Below are positions 60,669 through 64,000 of a stretch of DNA of 64,000 nt, piece after piece. The number at the start of each line of letters is the position of its first letter. Positions within the stretch are counted from its first letter, which is position 1. The DNA is from Leptolyngbya sp. NIES-3755 (GTDB lineage: Bacteria; Cyanobacteriota; Cyanobacteriia; Leptolyngbyales; Leptolyngbyaceae). The stretch covers positions 3,419,030 to 3,483,029 of the forward strand of contig AP017308.1 in the NCBI GenBank assembly GCA_001548435.1, in the 5' to 3' direction. A program made the position numbers and the translations under genes. Under the pieces are notes generated by a model, which saw only the letters and a program-made list of their open reading frames with translations, made no database searches and had not been told where the DNA came from.

Positions 60669-61274
60669 TTATCTGCGAACCGTTGAATCCTCCTGAATCG
60701 GAGGCACGATCGCATTAACCGGAAGACCAAACACAAACAATCGCTGAGGAATCTCTCCTACTCCAATCGGTGCAATCTGAGCGACTTCCGCATCACTCGA
60801 CCACATGACCAATGCAACACTAAGCGGCACTTGTAGAAACAAATTACTACCCAGAAACCCGATCGCAGCGACAATCAATCCCAATCCATGCCCCGAAATT
60901 GGAGTAATCCCTTCTGCGATAGGAGCGATCGCATAAATCTGTTTCAACACCAAAAACAGCACAACCGCCGCAACCCCAACTGCAACCGGATTCCGACGCA
61001 CTAAAAACATTGCCAAAACTTTTCTCTGAGCTTCCGTCAATCGTTCAGGACGCAACGCCACCGCTAACAAACTGTAAATATAAAACGGCTTTTGAATCTG
61101 CATCCACGCGATCGGCGCAATTCCCGCAGCGGCTACCAATCCTACTTCCAACCAAGGCGGCAAAATTGGATCACCTGCGGCAAGTCCTAGCAAGCAAACC
61201 AATAACGCCAGCGGAACGGCTGCCACGCCAGCTAGATGAATCCATAAATACGGATCAGTCCAAAACGATCGCAT
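60669..61274 (-). CDS. Low-complexity-tail-type membrane protein
   Basis: About 201 aa, with the cyanobacterial start MRSFWTDPYLWIHLAG and four or five hydrophobic helices (VPLALLVCLLGLAAG, VGVAAVVLFLVLKQIYAI, GLIVAAIGFLGSNLFLQVPL). The tail after residue 175 is soluble. The start is the ATG at 61274. The 29-codon extension is not conserved-looking. Function is unknown. It converges on the CRISPR array end. Confidence 0.75.
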   Translation of the reverse strand: MRSFWTDPYLWIHLAGVAAVPLALLVCLLGLAAGDPILPPWLEVGLVAAAGIAPIAWMQIQKPFYIYSLLAVALRPERLTEAQRKVLAMFLVRRNPVAVGVAAVVLFLVLKQIYAIAPIAEGITPISGHGLGLIVAAIGFLGSNLFLQVPLSVALVMWSSDAEVAQIAPIGVGEIPQRLFVFGLPVNAIVPPIQEDSTVRR

Positions 61275-61374
61275 ATCCAAACGCTCGAAGCAAATGACTG
61301 CCTCAGTATATCGCTCAAAGGCAAAGGCAAAAAATAAAGGATGAAGCCTTTTGAACTTCACCCTTAGAAGAGAT

Positions 61375-61593
61375 CTACGAAATCGAACTAACCGGTTGCT
61401 CTGTGCGTTGTTGTTTCAGGGCTTGAAGCTGTTTGAGGAGCAGTTCAGCCTCAGCTTGCAAATCGAGAAGTTTGACCTGTTGATCAGCGCTATAGAGAAT
61501 TTTCACTTTCTCCTGCGAGACCATCGTTTCTGATGCACCTGTCTGAGAGTCACAGACCGCAGCCTTACTAAATTGTCCGTTTGAAGCGTTCAT
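61375..61593 (-). CDS. Small hypothetical protein with coiled coil
   Basis: 72 aa from the ATG at 61593 (MNASNGQFSKAAVC). The second half is a predicted coiled coil (VKLLDLQAEAELLLKQLQALKQQ). I do not recognise the family, and there are no membrane segments. Upstream A/T-rich sequence could hold its promoter. Confidence 0.6.
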   Translation of the reverse strand: MNASNGQFSKAAVCDSQTGASETMVSQEKVKILYSADQQVKLLDLQAEAELLLKQLQALKQQRTEQPVSSIS

Positions 61594-61827
61594 ATTGATT
61601 AGTGATTTGTACTTACTCACACCACCAGAACATCTTAACCTAATCTTTACATAAGTTTGTATTCTGGCATTCACTTTTAGACGATACCAGATCCCTCCAG
61701 TTCCAGCGAAAATTGATAAATCAGAAAATCTGGGGGATAGTGATTACAATCTGGCTGCACGGAGCGTTCCCAAACACAGTAAACTAGGATATTGCGATTG
61801 TATTTTCACCTTTAACGATTGACTCCT

Positions 61828-62940
61828 GTGACCTTACGCCTGTCTCTTGCAAACCCCTCTCCATCCGAAGAACTGCCGAGAGTCCAACCGTGGCGCGGCT
61901 TGATTCACGGTTATCGACGCTATTTGCCTGTGACCGACCAAACCCCAGTGGTGACGCTGCACGAAGGCAATACGCCATTGATTCCGGTTCCTGCGATCGC
62001 TCACGAAATCGGTCGTCAAGTTCAAGTCTACGTCAAGTACGACGGACTGAACCCGACTGGAAGCTTCAAGGATCGGGGCATGACGATGGCGATCTCGAAA
62101 GCGAAGGAAGCGGGAGCGGAAGCCGTTATTTGTGCAAGCACTGGAAACACATCAGCGGCAGCGGCAGCCTACGCCCGTCGCGGTGGAATGCGGGCGTTTG
62201 TATTGATCCCAGATGGCTATGTTGCCTTGGGTAAATTAGCGCAAGCGTTGTTATACGGTGCAGAAGTTTTATCGATTAAAGGAAACTTCGATCGAGCTTT
62301 AGAAATTGTGCGCGAGATGTCCCAGAACTATCCGGTGACGCTCGTAAATTCGGTGAATCCCTATCGTCTAGAAGGACAAAAAACCGCAGCCTTTGAAGTG
62401 GTGGACGTGTTGGGGGATGCTCCAGACTGGCTCTGTATTCCGGTGGGAAATGCTGGGAACATCAGCGCGTATTGGATGGGATTTACTCAGTATCACCAAG
62501 AAGGTCGATCGTCGAAATTGCCGAAAATGATGGGATTCCAGGCGGCAGGGGCGGCTCCCTTGGTGCATGGGGAACCGTTCACGCATCCTGAAACCTTGGC
62601 GACTGCGATTCGGATTGGGAATCCAGCGAATTGGAATCGAGCGATCGCGGTTCGAGATGCGAGTCAGAGTAGCTTTAATGCGGTGACAGACGAAGAAATT
62701 TTGTCAGCCTATCGCCTTTTAGCAGCAAATGAAGGAATTTTCTGTGAGCCTGCAAGTGCGGCATCGGTGGCAGGATTGCTGAAAGTGAAAGATCAAGTTC
62801 CAACCGGAGCGACCGTTGTTTGTGTCTTGACTGGCAATGGATTGAAAGATCCAGATTCAGCGATTAAGTTCAGCGAGAACAATTTCAAACAGGGGGTCGA
62901 TCCCGATTTGAGTTCGGTTGCGGGCGCGATGGGATTTTAA
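61828..62940 (+). CDS. thrC: Threonine synthase
   Basis: A 370-aa PLP enzyme that converts O-phosphohomoserine to threonine. The PLP lysine lies in [15 protein letters not shown]. The phosphate-binding loop is [14 protein letters not shown], and the substrate segment [12 protein letters not shown] is typical. I start at GTG 61828 ([11 protein letters not shown]). A TTG three codons upstream is also possible, and neither has a clear ribosome site. It is monocistronic. Confidence 0.93.
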   Translation: MTLRLSLANPSPSEELPRVQPWRGLIHGYRRYLPVTDQTPVVTLHEGNTPLIPVPAIAHEIGRQVQVYVKYDGLNPTGSFKDRGMTMAISKAKEAGAEAVICASTGNTSAAAAAYARRGGMRAFVLIPDGYVALGKLAQALLYGAEVLSIKGNFDRALEIVREMSQNYPVTLVNSVNPYRLEGQKTAAFEVVDVLGDAPDWLCIPVGNAGNISAYWMGFTQYHQEGRSSKLPKMMGFQAAGAAPLVHGEPFTHPETLATAIRIGNPANWNRAIAVRDASQSSFNAVTDEEILSAYRLLAANEGIFCEPASAASVAGLLKVKDQVPTGATVVCVLTGNGLKDPDSAIKFSENNFKQGVDPDLSSVAGAMGF

Positions 62941-62993
62941 TTAATCGTTAAGAGACGCGATTAAAACGACTACACTTCGCGTCTCTACGATCG

Positions 62994-63458
62994 TTAATCC
63001 GGTTGCCGTTCCAATGTTGCTTCCATCATGCTAGTAAGCGCATGTCCCGTCAGCACCGTACTCGACAAATAATATCGATCGTCATTCACCCGATACATCG
63101 TATCGAATCCGCTACGTCGTTGTCGATCGCCCAAAACCCAATGCCGCTGTACCAAAGATTCTGGCGCGATCCAGCCTTCCCCTTCAATCCGTCCTAACAG
63201 ACTGTGTTGCAGCACAAACGTATAGCGTCGATCGCCCGTGTCCAATCGTCCGCGATATTGCAGAGTAATCTCTTCTCGATCGTCATTCGGAAAGGTCAGC
63301 TTTGTGATTAGCGTGAACCAATCGTCACGGCTCCAAGCAACGAGAAGTTTTCCTTTAAGGGCGATCGGGAGTCCTTCTCGCTCTAGCCAATTTCCCTGGA
63401 GCGTCCAACGTCCTGGTTCCATTAAAAACGTGTGGTTCACGGCAAGTTCTCGGCTCAA
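62994..63458 (-). CDS. Hypothetical cyanobacterial protein
   Basis: A 154-aa beta-rich soluble protein without signal or membrane segments. Repeated Trp/Arg-containing strands (GRWTLQGNWLER, LVAWSRDDWFTLITKL, RGRLDTGDRRYTFVLQ, GEGWIAPESLVQRHWVLG) suggest a single lipocalin- or DUF-like beta-barrel. I do not recognise the family. It is followed upstream by anmK in the same direction, 28 bp away. Confidence 0.7.
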   Translation of the reverse strand: MSRELAVNHTFLMEPGRWTLQGNWLEREGLPIALKGKLLVAWSRDDWFTLITKLTFPNDDREEITLQYRGRLDTGDRRYTFVLQHSLLGRIEGEGWIAPESLVQRHWVLGDRQRRSGFDTMYRVNDDRYYLSSTVLTGHALTSMMEATLERQPD

Positions 63459-63486
63459 TGGCTCCCCATGCTACCACGTGGATCTT

Positions 63487-64000
63487 TTAACCTACGTGGT
63501 GAATTTCCCCTAAAAGTACGGGTTTCGGTGCGCCTGTCACCTCCGGGAGATTACCAGGGATCTCGTGATATCGCCAATACGCCAAAATTGCAAATGCGAT
63601 CGCTTCTTTAAAGTCCGCATTCAATCCCGCTTCGTCGGTGGTGATCACAGAGCTATCCGGTAATAACGCCTGAATTCGAGATTTGAGATAAGTATTCCGA
63701 CTACCGCCGCCGCCCACCAGAACGCGATCGGGTAATTGCGGTAAAAATGTTCTGTAACTGTGAGCGATCGAGGCTGCGGTCAATTCTGTTAATGTTGCCA
63801 AAATATCCGCTGGACTGAGATCCCCTGCATCTCTCAAACAGGCTTCTAAATATTCGGCTCCAAACTGTTCTCGTCCGGTCGATTTCGGGGGTGATTGCTG
63901 GAAAAAGTCTTGTTGTAACCATCGATCGACCAAAGTTTGATTCGGGCTTCCACTCGCTGCCCAATCCCCATTACGATCGTATTTCTGATCCGAAAATCGT
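63487..64000 (-). CDS. anmK: Anhydro-N-acetylmuramic acid kinase, C-terminal part
   Basis: This is the 3' part of AnmK, which cleaves and phosphorylates 1,6-anhydro-MurNAc during peptidoglycan recycling. The frame runs off the right edge, so the start and N-terminal domain are missing. Visible signatures are [23 protein letters not shown] (nucleotide-binding loop) and [14 protein letters not shown]. Confidence 0.92.
   Translation of the reverse strand, partial: RFSDQKYDRNGDWAASGSPNQTLVDRWLQQDFFQQSPPKSTGREQFGAEYLEACLRDAGDLSPADILATLTELTAASIAHSYRTFLPQLPDRVLVGGGGSRNTYLKSRIQALLPDSSVITTDEAGLNADFKEAIAFAILAYWRYHEIPGNLPEVTGAPKPVLLGEIHHVG

Overview
The window is chromosomal DNA from a cyanobacterium, probably filamentous and Leptolyngbya-like. 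Evidence: very frequent HIP1 octamers (GCGATCGC), cyanobacteria-specific families (Ycf35/DUF1257, DUF2997, DUF3038, DUF4335, DUF3153, a phytol-kinase-like protein, a PedR-like LuxR protein, a Zur-type Fur protein) and a type I-D CRISPR locus. The genus is inferred, not shown.

Layout. 1-3.4 kb: the type IV pilus motor operon pilB (partial)-pilT-pilC. 3.5-11 kb: an unknown gene converging on a ferredoxin/Ycf35/DUF2997 group, a Ser/Thr kinase, the DUF4335/DUF3038 pair, a phytol-kinase-like gene and a small LuxR regulator. 11-16 kb: a Uma2 protein, scpA, an unlisted 37-aa membrane ORF, LapA, an AI-2E-type permease, a DUF3153 lipoprotein and a ferritin-like protein. 16.4-20.1 kb: a nucleoside/BMP-type ABC transporter without a binding protein. 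20-31.6 kb: housekeeping genes (comM, HIT, recR, xth, gatA) and an FHA-kinase. 31.6-44.7 kb: a secreted-type phosphatase, MITE-like repeats, comF, a PEP-synthase-like enzyme, zur, purS-purQ, an aldo/keto reductase remnant, a protealysin/emfourin pair and ilvB. 44.7-46.9 kb: a His-tailed ferrochelatase-like protein, a HigBA toxin-antitoxin pair and tRNA-Pro(UGG). 46.9-60.7 kb: the type I-D CRISPR-Cas locus. 60.7-64 kb: a membrane protein, thrC and partial anmK.

The CRISPR locus is the most unusual part. A WYL regulator diverges from cas3. Three extra genes (a wHTH protein, a wHTH-nucleotidyltransferase MNT fusion and a HEPN/HepT RNase) sit between cas3 and cas10d. The HEPN gene overlaps MNT by ATGA and overlaps cas10d by 17 bp, so this toxin-antitoxin-like module appears coupled to the cas10d-csc2-csc1-cas6-cas4-cas1 operon. 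Between cas3 and the module, on the opposite strand, is an isolated mini-CRISPR: two degenerate repeats that keep the Cas6-type hairpin, around a 40-nt pseudo-spacer. The first 17 nt of that spacer match the promoter region of the module at every position except 6 and 12, and the match stops at 18. These are the positions that type I effectors do not pair. A GTT motif, which fits the I-D GTN/GTH PAM, lies immediately 5' of the target. This looks like a CreA-like guide by which the I-D effector represses a protein toxin-antitoxin module, its own operon, or both.

Downstream, a four-helix-bundle (S23-type) ORF flanked by inverted G/C heptamer repeats lies between cas1 and cas2. cas2 has lost an in-frame canonical start, and the main array has only three intact repeats, so spacer acquisition may be impaired.
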